From NCBI GenBank assembly GCA_002368955.1, contig DFDY01000062.1, positions 1 through 8,421 on the forward strand: a stretch of 8,421 nucleotides of DNA, written 5' to 3'. The DNA is from Bacteroidales bacterium UBA3816. GTDB lineage: Bacteria; Bacteroidota; Bacteroidia; Bacteroidales; P3. How positions within the stretch are numbered: position 1 is the stretch's first letter; each line of letters starts with the position of its first letter. Position numbers and translations under genes: made by a program. The notes below the pieces were generated by a model. That model did no database searches, had not been told where the DNA came from, and saw only the letters and a list, made by a program, of their open reading frames with translations. This document shows, in pieces, positions 1 through 6,496 of the stretch.

Positions 1-24
1 TTACCTTTTACTTTATCACAAACT

Positions 25-47
25 CTCAATTCTCAATTCTCAATTCT
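25..47. repeat. Heptamer tandem array (CTCAATT, about 3.3 copies)
   Basis: Three exact tandem copies of CTCAATT occupy 25-45, followed by two bases of a fourth. Read on the minus strand this is AATTGAG repeated. It starts about 10 bases downstream of the leftward -7 box at 58-65, so it would lie in the 5' leader of a gene outside the window. A decayed copy of the same heptamer lies at 4467-4494. Function unknown. Confidence 0.85.
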
Positions 48-57
48 TTTTGTGGTG

Positions 58-65
58 CAAAGTTA
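58..65 (-). promoter_or_regulatory. Leftward Bacteroidota-type -7 box
   Basis: On the minus strand these bases read TAACTTTG, an exact match to the Bacteroidota TAnnTTTG -7 element. No clear -33 TTTG lies at the usual 19-21 base spacing. No minus-strand ATG occurs between here and position 1, so the gene it would serve starts beyond the left edge. Confidence 0.5.
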
Positions 66-69
66 CAAC

Positions 70-100
70 TTTTTTTCGGTATGGGAAGAAAATTATTTTG
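70..100 (+). promoter_or_regulatory. Weak candidate promoter for the VIT-VWA operon
   Basis: TTATTTTG at 93-100 matches the TAnnTTTG -7 consensus at all but one fixed position. A T-run at 70-77 could serve as the -33 element at about 19 bases. It would give a leader of roughly 70 bases before the ATG at 176. The region is AT-rich, so chance matches are likely. Confidence 0.3.
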
Positions 101-175
101 TAGGAATAATAAAAAATGCTTTTCAGCGTTATAGAAAGCAAAATTAACCCTATTATTAATTAACATTTTTCAGCT

Positions 176-2494
176 ATGAATTACACACCTTTTTTCCGTC
201 GGGCAGCGATGTTGCTGTGCGCGATGCTGCTGTGCTGTGCTGTCGGCTATGCACAGAACGACGACGAAGACCTGAACAAAACCCTCTCGCCCTATTTTGT
301 GGTAGTGAGCGACAACCCCGAGCAGGACAATCTGCCCCTGAAGGAGACTTCGGTGGATGCCAACATCGTGGGCTCCATTGCCGACGTGACAGTGCGACAG
401 GTCTATGTCAACAGCGGCAAGAACCCCATCGAGGCCATCTACACCTTCCCCCTCTCGACCCGTGCCGCAGTCTATGGCATGCAAATGCGCATAGGCAGTC
501 GCATCGTCCGTGCCCAAATTGAAGAGAAGAAGAAGGCCCGTGCCGACTACGAGAAGGCCAAGCAGGAGGGCAAACGCGCCTCTTTGCTGGAGCAGAGCCG
601 CCCCAATGTCTTCACCATGAACGTGAGCAACATCATGGTGGGCGACACCATCGAGGTGGAGTTGAAGTACACCGAGCTCATCGTGCCGGAGAAGGGCACC
701 TACAGCTTTGTCTATCCCACCGTGGTGGGTCCCCGCTACAGCAAAACCAGCAAGAGCAACCAGAACACTGGCGACAGCTTTGTGGAAACCCCCTATACCA
801 AGTCGGGCACACTGCCCACCTATAAGTTTGACTATAAATTGAAAATCAGTTCCGCGGTGCCCATTCAGGACATCACCTGCACCAGCCACAAGATGAACAT
901 CCACCACGCTGGCACAGGCCATGCCACCGTCACCCTCGACCCCGCAGAGTCCCAAGGGGGCAACCGCGACGTGGTGCTCAACTACTCCCTGCAGGGCAGT
1001 CAGATAGAGAGCGGCATGCTTTTCTACGAGGGGCAGGACGAGAACTTCTTCCTCTGCATGGTGCAGCCGCCCAAACGGGTGGCCAAGGAGGATATACCTC
1101 CGCGCGAGTATATCTTTATTGTGGACGTCTCGGGCTCCATGTACGGTTTTCCGTTAGACCTTACCAAGAAACTGATGCGCAACCTCATCTTGGGGCTGAA
1201 ACCTACCGACCGTTTCAATGTCATCCTCTTCTCCGGCGCCCAGGAGATGATGAGTCCGCAGTCGGTGACAGCCACAAAGGAGAATGTCGAAAAGGCCATA
1301 TACTATATCGACAACCAGCGAGGTTCGGGCAGCACCGAGGTGCTGGGCGCCCTACAAATGGCCTATTCCATCCCCCGATTGGACGAGGATGTCAGCCGCT
1401 CCTTTGTCATTGTCACCGACGGCTATGTGGATGTGGAGCAGCAGTGTTTCGACCTCATCCGTCGCAACAGCGGCGAGACCAATTTCTTTGCCATCGGCAT
1501 TGGCTCCTCGGTCAATCGCTATCTGATTGAGGGCATGGCTTTCTGCGGTGGCGGCGAACCCCTGATTGTCACCAAGGAGAGTGAGGCTTCTGCCGCGGCC
1601 GAGCGCTTCCGCTCCTATATCAGCACCCCCGTGCTCACCCGTATCCATTTCAATGAGGGCCGCTTCCGTGCCTACGACATCGAGCCTGTCAGCGTGCCCG
1701 ACATGATGGCCGAGCGCCCCATCCTCATCTTTGGCAAGTACGAGGGCAAGCCTCAGGGTACGGTGACCCTGACTGGCAAAGTGGGACGCAAACCTTTCCG
1801 CCAGACCTTTGACCTCTCCAAGTCTAAGGCCGACAAGTGCAATTCCGCTCTGCGCTATCTTTGGGCCCGCGAGCGAATCAAGTACTTGACTTATAACGAG
1901 ACTGATAGATGGGGAGGAACTACGGGCAAAGGCGAGAAGGAGATTCTGGAATTGGGGTTGAAGTACAATCTTATGACCAATTACACCTCTTTTGTGGCCA
2001 TCGACGAGGAAATCGTGAACAAAGATGGCAAGCAGACCACCGTCAAACAGGCCGTGCCGCTGCCCGAAGGGGTTTCGGACTATGCCGTGGGTGCCGATGC
2101 CCCGATGCTCTCGCTGAGCAAGACAGCCTCGGTCGGAGGCATTTATGTTGAAGAAGAGGAAGTTGAAGAGGAAATATTTATGGCGGTGGAGACCGACCCC
2201 GAGTTCCCCGGTGGATTGGATTCGCTGGCCCGGTTCATCAAGGCCAATCTTCGCTACCCAGAAGAGGCTCTAAAGCAAGGCATTGAGGGTCGGGTGTACG
2301 TTACTTTCATGATTGAGGTAGACGGCTCGGTGAGCAATGTGAGGCTGCTGCGCGACATTGGCGGCGGCTGTGGTCAGGAAGCCGTCCGTGTGGTGAAACT
2401 GATGCCCAAGTGGAAGCCCGCTCGCCAGCAAGGCAAGGCGGTGCGCACCCAGTTTAACCTGCCTGTCCAGTTCGTGATTCCTAAAGACAAATGA
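176..2494 (+). CDS. Secreted VIT-VWA protein with C-terminal TonB domain
   Basis: This 772-residue protein begins with a Sec signal peptide: a basic RR at residues 8-9, a hydrophobic core, and likely cleavage after A26 (GYA/Q). A VIT (inter-alpha-trypsin inhibitor type) domain covers about residues 38-170. A von Willebrand A domain follows at about 310-480 with a complete metal-binding MIDAS: D317, S319 and S321 in DVSGSM, T387, and D415 in TDG. After an acidic linker rich in Glu (about 655-670), residues about 674-770 form a TonB C-terminal domain (PEFPGG, RYPEEA, GRVYV, MPKWKPA motifs). The protein should be periplasmic or at the envelope, with VWA mediating metal-dependent protein binding. 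There is no transmembrane helix apart from the signal peptide, so it is not a classical energy transducer. Its stop overlaps the next start (ATGA), implying an operon. The domain calls are strong; the biological role is unknown. Confidence 0.93.
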   Translation: MNYTPFFRRAAMLLCAMLLCCAVGYAQNDDEDLNKTLSPYFVVVSDNPEQDNLPLKETSVDANIVGSIADVTVRQVYVNSGKNPIEAIYTFPLSTRAAVYGMQMRIGSRIVRAQIEEKKKARADYEKAKQEGKRASLLEQSRPNVFTMNVSNIMVGDTIEVELKYTELIVPEKGTYSFVYPTVVGPRYSKTSKSNQNTGDSFVETPYTKSGTLPTYKFDYKLKISSAVPIQDITCTSHKMNIHHAGTGHATVTLDPAESQGGNRDVVLNYSLQGSQIESGMLFYEGQDENFFLCMVQPPKRVAKEDIPPREYIFIVDVSGSMYGFPLDLTKKLMRNLILGLKPTDRFNVILFSGAQEMMSPQSVTATKENVEKAIYYIDNQRGSGSTEVLGALQMAYSIPRLDEDVSRSFVIVTDGYVDVEQQCFDLIRRNSGETNFFAIGIGSSVNRYLIEGMAFCGGGEPLIVTKESEASAAAERFRSYISTPVLTRIHFNEGRFRAYDIEPVSVPDMMAERPILIFGKYEGKPQGTVTLTGKVGRKPFRQTFDLSKSKADKCNSALRYLWARERIKYLTYNETDRWGGTTGKGEKEILELGLKYNLMTNYTSFVAIDEEIVNKDGKQTTVKQAVPLPEGVSDYAVGADAPMLSLSKTASVGGIYVEEEEVEEEIFMAVETDPEFPGGLDSLARFIKANLRYPEEALKQGIEGRVYVTFMIEVDGSVSNVRLLRDIGGGCGQEAVRVVKLMPKWKPARQQGKAVRTQFNLPVQFVIPKDK

Positions 2495-3645
2495 TGCCGC
2501 ACGGGACCCAGTGGCTCTTGGGGGCAGTGCTGCTGGCCTGCTGCATGGCCTGCAAGGGTGGGGGAGAACCTGCCCCACCCCCTGTGGACAGTGTGGTAGA
2601 CACGCTCCCCACCCTCGAAGAGCAAGAGCCCCGCGCCTCCGTCACCTTCATCTTGGGCGAGGATCGCTCCCAGTTCAACCAGTACTATACCTTGGCCAAC
2701 CATTACTACCGCCTCAGCCCCTCCGAGAGGACCGAGGCGGTGGTCACTGGCCTCACCTCGTTGCAAGAGGTGCTGCGCTACCTCCAGAAACACCCGCCTG
2801 CCAATGGGCGTCCCTACGGCTTGGTCAACCTGGTGAGCCACGGCAACGAGTTTGTCGACATGGCCATGACCGTCCGCCGCGGCGGCGAACGAACTTCAGC
2901 TGAGAGCCTCCGCGAGGCCCTGCGGCGGGGGCAGTTGGTGCCGCCCGACAGCAGCGTGGTGGACAGCCTCACGGTGGTCTTCCTCCACGGTTGTGCCGTT
3001 GGGCGCAATCAGGCCCTCTTGGACCAACTGGCAAAGGCTTTTGGGGGTCGGCATGGCGTGACGGTCAAGGCCTCCAAGCATTTTGAGTACTACGCCTACC
3101 TTGCTGCCAACAAGAATCCCCAATCCATTCGCCACTACTACGCGCGGGTGTGGTATGCTTTCTACCATCCCGACTCCTCCATGACCGAGAACGACTATGT
3201 GCGGCAGTTGGGCCGTCGCTACCCTCACGACCGGGTGCGGTGGCGCAAGGGGCTGCGGTGCCGTTTCCAGCAGAGTCCGACCGACTTCTACCACTACAGT
3301 TTCGAGGTGCCCTGCACGTGGGATGAGGTGTTCGATTCTCCAAGCGAAATGCCTTTGGTCAACTCCCGCGGCCGTCGGCAGAGGTGGATTGAGGAGCATG
3401 AAGATTTCCGCCAACTGATGGCGCGGTCGCAGGTGCCGGAGGAGTATTTCCAGGTGAAGTTCTTCCGCCGCACCTATCACGTGTCCGACGACAGCATTGC
3501 CCTCGGGCTGCATGTACGTGCCACAGCCGGCGTGATTTGTCTTATCCAGCCCCTTACTGTCGCCGACTCGGCAGGCCACGGCTGTCTGCCTTTCGTACCA
3601 GCCGAGTCCGATACGGCCATTTTTGCCTTCTCGCGCAGGCTATAA
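2491..3645 (+). CDS. Lipoprotein with caspase-like (CHAT/DUF4347-type) His-Cys dyad
   Basis: This 384-residue protein starts at the ATG overlapping the upstream TGA by 4 bases, the arrangement of translational coupling; a second ATG follows directly at 2494. The N-terminus is a lipoprotein signal: a hydrophobic stretch, then cysteines at 17, 18 and 21. LLAC with C17 fits the lipobox best, and C21 followed by KGGGE is the alternative. A predicted protease-like core follows, with LVSHGNEF placing a histidine at H117 and VVFLHGCAVGRN placing a cysteine at C168, each at the end of a hydrophobic strand. The 51-residue spacing and the SHG / HGC-x-x-G pattern resemble the His-Cys dyad of caspase-fold families such as CHAT and DUF4347. 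About residues 215-384 match nothing I recognise. An envelope-tethered cysteine peptidase partnered with the VIT-VWA protein is inferred. The last codons overlap the convergent nitroreductase by 6 bases. Confidence 0.85.
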   Translation: MMPHGTQWLLGAVLLACCMACKGGGEPAPPPVDSVVDTLPTLEEQEPRASVTFILGEDRSQFNQYYTLANHYYRLSPSERTEAVVTGLTSLQEVLRYLQKHPPANGRPYGLVNLVSHGNEFVDMAMTVRRGGERTSAESLREALRRGQLVPPDSSVVDSLTVVFLHGCAVGRNQALLDQLAKAFGGRHGVTVKASKHFEYYAYLAANKNPQSIRHYYARVWYAFYHPDSSMTENDYVRQLGRRYPHDRVRWRKGLRCRFQQSPTDFYHYSFEVPCTWDEVFDSPSEMPLVNSRGRRQRWIEEHEDFRQLMARSQVPEEYFQVKFFRRTYHVSDDSIALGLHVRATAGVICLIQPLTVADSAGHGCLPFVPAESDTAIFAFSRRL

Positions 3646-4314
3646 TGCCTCTGCCCAGCGGAAATTCTCCTTTCCTGCCCCCAGCTCAAAATAGTAGCGG
3701 AAGATGCCCACATCCATCTTGGCGTAGGGCGAGAAGCCCGGCTTGGCCTCAACCGAGCCGTCGGCTGCCAGGCGGAAGGTGACACGGAACTGGTTGAGGG
3801 CCGAGGGGGCAAGCAGCACGGTGTCAATGCCGCGACGGAACCACTCGGGGGCGTTTTGGTAGCCGGGGGCAATCTTGGTGGCCGTCTTCATGGGGTGCAG
3901 TTGGCCCTGGGTGGCGCCGTGGCCGATGCACATCACTCCTTTGATGGCTTCGTCGGGCCCTATGTGCATGTTCTCGGTCTTGCTGTAGGTGAGGCCTACC
4001 CAGCAGGTGTTCAGCCCCATCATCTGGGCCGCAAGGCACAGCTCGGCTCCATAATAGCCCAGGCGCTGGCTGAGCGTTGGCTGCTTCTTGCCCACCAGGG
4101 CAATGAGGTTCTCCACACCGCTGAATTTGCCGTAGTGGGCCAGCCTACCGTCGAAGGCCTTCGGGTCGTCCAGCACCAGTTGCAGGTGCAGGTTGGCCTG
4201 CTGGTTGATTTCGGCAATGCGGTGGTTGAGTTGCTCCTTTTGCTCCTCCGTGAGGGGCTTTTGCAGATACTGCCGCACAGAGTGACGGGCTTGTATGGCT
4301 TCTTGAATTGTCAT
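3640..4314 (-). CDS. Nitroreductase family flavoprotein (TM1586-like)
   Basis: This is a 224-residue FMN-dependent oxidoreductase of the nitroreductase fold, probably using NAD(P)H to reduce a nitro compound, quinone or flavin; the true substrate cannot be read from sequence. Evidence is the N-terminal TIQEAIQARHSVRQY (FMN-phosphate contact RHSVR), the central helix segment YGAELCLAAQMMGLNTCWVGL, a later PSALNQ motif, and the ending KMDVGIFRYYFELGAG, which fits the putative TM1586 nitroreductase subfamily. The start at 4314 is preferred over an in-frame ATG at 4362 because the -7 box at 4340-4347 lies between them and conserved sequence begins at 4314. The gene converges on the lipoprotein gene and diverges from the radical SAM gene. 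Cytoplasmic; no signal peptide. Confidence 0.9.
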   Translation of the reverse strand: MTIQEAIQARHSVRQYLQKPLTEEQKEQLNHRIAEINQQANLHLQLVLDDPKAFDGRLAHYGKFSGVENLIALVGKKQPTLSQRLGYYGAELCLAAQMMGLNTCWVGLTYSKTENMHIGPDEAIKGVMCIGHGATQGQLHPMKTATKIAPGYQNAPEWFRRGIDTVLLAPSALNQFRVTFRLAADGSVEAKPGFSPYAKMDVGIFRYYFELGAGKENFRWAEAL

Positions 4315-4339
4315 AGGGTTTGATATTATTTTTAGAGTG

Positions 4340-4347
4340 CAAAGATA
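4340..4347 (-). promoter_or_regulatory. Nitroreductase promoter -7 box
   Basis: The minus strand reads TATCTTTG, an exact TAnnTTTG match. A TTTTG at 4368-4364 may be the -33 element but is about 3 bases too close (16-base spacer). Transcription would begin near 4333, leaving a leader of about 20 bases and ruling out the upstream ATG at 4362. Confidence 0.6.
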
Positions 4348-4409
4348 CGATTTTCTATCCATACAAAAGTTTTTTTCTTCTTTTTTTCTCGGCTGACAGG
4401 TTTTTGTGC

Positions 4410-4439
4410 TTGTTTTTTTTGAAAAAAGTTGTAAATTTG
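4410..4439 (+). promoter_or_regulatory. Distal rightward promoter upstream of radical SAM gene
   Basis: TAAATTTG at 4432-4439 is an exact -7 match, with a TTG at 4410-4412 separated by 19 bases as a -33 element. A transcript starting near 4447 would have a leader of about 150 bases before the ATG at 4600 and would include the degenerate heptamer array at 4467-4494. No believable small gene lies in that leader; the longest ATG frame I noticed there, at 4482, has only 11 codons. Confidence 0.5.
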
Positions 4440-4466
4440 CAGTTCGAAAAGATGTAAATAAATGGG

Positions 4467-4494
4467 AATTGAGATTTGAGCATGGAGAATTATG
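4467..4494. repeat. Degenerate heptamer array related to 25-47
   Basis: Reading in sevens gives AATTGAG, ATTTGAG, CATGGAG, AATTATG. These are one exact and three decayed copies of the reverse complement of the CTCAATT unit at the left edge. As there, it sits just downstream of a TAnnTTTG box and in the same orientation relative to transcription (27 bases here, about 10 there). Confidence 0.5.
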
Positions 4495-4561
4495 CGAAGG
4501 GCGAAAGTGTTAAATAGATGTAAAATTCCTATGGAACGGTGTGCATTGTGTTTTTTCTGTG

Positions 4562-4569
4562 TACCTTTG
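4562..4569 (+). promoter_or_regulatory. Proximal radical SAM gene promoter -7 box
   Basis: TACCTTTG matches TAnnTTTG exactly and is followed by CACC and an AT-rich leader. Transcription would start near 4576, giving a leader of about 24 bases to the ATG at 4600, typical for this phylum. No good TTTG is seen at -33. Confidence 0.55.
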
Positions 4570-4599
4570 CACCATTTTTTTAATTAACTCAACAGATAC

Positions 4600-5691
4600 A
4601 TGTTCGACTTACAGGATTATATGAGCAACAACATCAGCAACATGATGTTGACAGGATATAAAAACATGCTCAAGAATCCCCGTGAGGCTCGTTTTATGCT
4701 CAAGATGCAGCAAACCTTCAAGAAGTCCGAACGCCGGCGCAGGCAGACTGCCGAAGAAGAGGGTTTCGAGGTGCCGCCATTTCTGATTTCCAGTATTTCC
4801 AACTCCTGCAACCTGCAGTGCAAAGGGTGCTATGCCCGCAAGAACGGCATTACCGACGACCCCGGTGCCAGCACTCGTCCCACCCTCTCGGCCGACCAGT
4901 GGAAGCATATCTTCGAGGAGGCTGCCGCCATCGGCATCAACTTCTCCCTCTTGGTGGGCGGCGAACCCATGATGCGGCGCGATGTGCTGGACAAGGTGGC
5001 CGAGGTGAAGGATATGATCTTCCCCGTCTTCACCAACGGCACTCTCATTTCGCCCGTTTCTATTGACTTCTTCCGCAAAAACCTCAACATGGTGCCCGTC
5101 ATCAGCCTGGAGGGCGACCTGTTGGGCACCGACAGCCGTAGGGGCAAGGGCGTCTTCGAGCGGGTTCAGCGTTCCATGGCCATGCTGCATGAAGAGGACA
5201 TCTTCTATGGCGTGAGCATCACCGTCACTAGCGAGAACCTACATCAGGTGGTCGGCGACGAATTCGTTCAGCAACTGCGGCAGCAGGGCTGTCGCCTCAT
5301 CTTCTATGTCGAGTATGTTCCCATCGACGCGGGCTCCGAACACCTGGCCCTCACCGAGGCCCAACTTGAAGAGCAGGACCACATCAACGACCACCTGCGT
5401 GAGCTTTTTCCCGACATCATCTTCCTCTCCTTCCCGGGCGACGAGAAGTACATGGAGGGCTGTCTGGCCGCGGGGCGTGGTTTCTTCCACATCGGGCCCG
5501 ACGGGGCCGCCGAGCCCTGCCCGTTTTCGCCTTTCAGCGACAGCAATGTGGTCACTTTGGGTTTGAAGGGCGCGCTCAAGAGCCCCCTCTTCCGCAAGCT
5601 GCGCGATGTGCGCCTCGTGGGCGGCGAGCACCACGGCGGCTGCGCCCTCTATGAACACCGCGACGAGGTGGAACGGCTGCTGCACCAATAG
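4600..5691 (+). CDS. Radical SAM enzyme with SPASM-like C-terminal cysteines
   Basis: This 363-residue cytoplasmic enzyme has the canonical radical SAM cluster motif at C70, C74 and C77 (CNLQCKGCYA), which binds the [4Fe-4S] cluster that cleaves S-adenosylmethionine. A GGEP motif at residues 120-123 fits the SAM amino-group contact. The C-terminal part carries three further cysteines, C288, C307 (in GPDGAAEPCPF) and C348 (GGCALYEHR), spaced like a SPASM/twitch auxiliary-cluster region. The first 60 or so residues are a basic, helical, family-specific extension. A flavodoxin gene starts 66 bases downstream with no strong terminator between, so they are probably cotranscribed. The substrate is unknown: no precursor peptide or biosynthetic partner is visible that would mark it as a peptide maturase. 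The start is supported by the -7 box at 4562-4569. Confidence 0.92.
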   Translation: MFDLQDYMSNNISNMMLTGYKNMLKNPREARFMLKMQQTFKKSERRRRQTAEEEGFEVPPFLISSISNSCNLQCKGCYARKNGITDDPGASTRPTLSADQWKHIFEEAAAIGINFSLLVGGEPMMRRDVLDKVAEVKDMIFPVFTNGTLISPVSIDFFRKNLNMVPVISLEGDLLGTDSRRGKGVFERVQRSMAMLHEEDIFYGVSITVTSENLHQVVGDEFVQQLRQQGCRLIFYVEYVPIDAGSEHLALTEAQLEEQDHINDHLRELFPDIIFLSFPGDEKYMEGCLAAGRGFFHIGPDGAAEPCPFSPFSDSNVVTLGLKGALKSPLFRKLRDVRLVGGEHHGGCALYEHRDEVERLLHQ

Positions 5692-5757
5692 GGGTGCCAA
5701 GGGCTCTATAGCCCCCTGAGAAAAGAATGATTACTAACCCCATAAATATAAAGAAAC

Positions 5758-6171
5758 ATGAATATTGCAATTCGCTATTTTAGCCGTACCGGCCACATGA
5801 AACAGATGGCCGAGGCCGCTGCCTCTGTCCTTGACCTGGAGGCCCATACAATCGAACATCCGATTGACGCCCCTGTGGACGTGCTTCTGCTAGGCACGGC
5901 CGTCTATGCCGCAGGCATCGACGGCAAGGTGAAAGACTTCATTGCCCAACTAGACCCCGCCAAGGTGAAGAACGTCATCTGCTTCAGCTCCTCAGCCATT
6001 CTGGAGTCTTCCTATGCCCAGGTCAGGAAGCTGCTGGAGGAAAGAGGCATAGCCGTTGACAGCCACGAGTTCCACTGCCGTGGACAGCTGACCCTGCTCC
6101 ACCGCGGCCATCCCGACGCTTCCGACATCGAAAACCTCAAAACCTTCGTGAAGGCCCTCAACCTCAAATAA
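5758..6171 (+). CDS. Flavodoxin-family protein
   Basis: This 137-residue protein is a short-chain flavodoxin-like electron carrier. The N-terminal strand and loop IRYFSRTGHMKQMA contain the FMN phosphate-binding loop (S9, T11, G12). The segment GTAVYAAGIDGKVKDFI is the second flavin-contacting loop, and the C-terminal part (FHCRGQL, then HPDASDIENLKTFVKAL) fits the Flavodoxin_5 type. Low-potential flavodoxins supply electrons to reduce radical SAM clusters, so with the radical SAM gene 66 bases upstream the two are inferred to work together. The spacer between them holds only a weak 5-bp hairpin (5701-5714) with no T-run. A 9-mer array with a perfect inverted repeat starts within about 12 bases of the stop codon. 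Confidence 0.9.
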   Translation: MNIAIRYFSRTGHMKQMAEAAASVLDLEAHTIEHPIDAPVDVLLLGTAVYAAGIDGKVKDFIAQLDPAKVKNVICFSSSAILESSYAQVRKLLEERGIAVDSHEFHCRGQLTLLHRGHPDASDIENLKTFVKALNLK

Positions 6172-6180
6172 GACTCATAA

Positions 6181-6219
6181 GGCCAATTGGTCCAATTAGA
6201 CCAATCGGACCAATTGGCC
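6181..6219. repeat. 9-mer array forming a perfect 13-bp inverted repeat
   Basis: Bases 6181-6193 and 6207-6219 are perfect inverted copies (GGCCAATTGGTCC and its complement) around a 13-base loop. The same stretch reads as four 9-base units from 6183: CCAATTGGT, CCAATTAGA, CCAATCGGA, CCAATTGGC. It could act as a transcription end or mRNA 3' stem for the radical SAM/flavodoxin unit, but no T-tract follows on either strand, so an intrinsic terminator is not claimed. Confidence 0.8.
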
Positions 6220-6420
6220 CCAACCAAAACAGAAAGGTCTCATTGCCCTACCGGAAGGGCGAGGAGCACATTCGACCAGGGGGTGAAGGCGGTGAGGGAC
6301 GGCAAGCAGAAGATAGCCGTAGGGATGTCTGCGACCACAGGTGGCCCAAGCGAGCTGAGACTGATGAACGTGGTCTGTGGTGGCCCAGCAGAAAACAGTT
6401 GGTGGACTAAGAGGTCTATC
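6220..6420. other. GC-rich intergenic segment of unknown origin
   Basis: No gene is supported here. The stretch is GC-rich between AT-rich flanks and holds several short structures: a 5-bp stem with 6-base loop at 6245-6260, ACGGC/GCCGT at 6299-6320, an inverted repeat ACCACAG/CTGTGGT at 6334-6381, and a direct repeat GGTGGCCCA at 6340-6348 and 6379-6387. A plus-strand frame stays open across it (6187-6492), but its product resembles nothing I know and its start lies in the 9-mer array. It may be a dispersed intergenic repeat, a structured RNA, or a remnant of an insertion. Confidence 0.4.
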
Positions 6421-6425
6421 TTTTC

Positions 6426-6456
6426 TTTCTCAAATGGAATAATTTTCGTATTTTTG
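6426..6456 (+). promoter_or_regulatory. Promoter of the ATPase/TOPRIM-like operon
   Basis: TATTTTTG at 6449-6456 is an exact TAnnTTTG match. TTTC at 6426-6429, one base off TTTG, is separated from it by the ideal 19 bases. Transcription would start near 6464, giving a leader of about 33 bases to the ATG at 6497. Both downstream genes should be expressed from here. Confidence 0.62.
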
Positions 6457-6496
6457 CATTGTAATAATCCGTGGTGCAGTAGACTATATTAATAAC

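Noticed and set aside
170..955. 261-codon minus-strand open frame opposite the VIT-VWA gene
   Set aside because: It is a GC-rich antisense shadow. The plus-strand frame encodes clear signal peptide, VIT and VWA motifs, and this one gives low-complexity Gly/His/Ala-rich sequence without domains.
2896..3579. 227-codon minus-strand open frame opposite the lipoprotein gene
   Set aside because: Antisense shadow of a gene with a lipoprotein signal and caspase-like motifs; no recognisable domain or promoter of its own.
3856..4323. 155-codon plus-strand open frame opposite the nitroreductase
   Set aside because: The minus strand has unmistakable nitroreductase motifs and a matching promoter; this is the complement frame.
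4315..4362. N-terminal 16-codon extension of the nitroreductase to an upstream ATG
   Set aside because: The -7 box at 4340-4347 lies inside the extension and the conserved family sequence starts at the ATG at 4314.
5701..5714. Hairpin between radical SAM and flavodoxin genes as a terminator
   Set aside because: The stem is only 5 bp with a 4-base loop and no T-run, too weak to call; cotranscription is more likely.
6183..6218. Possible CRISPR-like array
   Set aside because: Units are 9 bases, contiguous and without spacers; no cas genes are present.
6187..6492. 101-codon plus-strand open frame
   Set aside because: Its start lies within the 9-mer palindromic array, it spans the ATPase promoter, the product is unrecognisable, and its composition changes abruptly midway. 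Recorded as an orphan segment instead.
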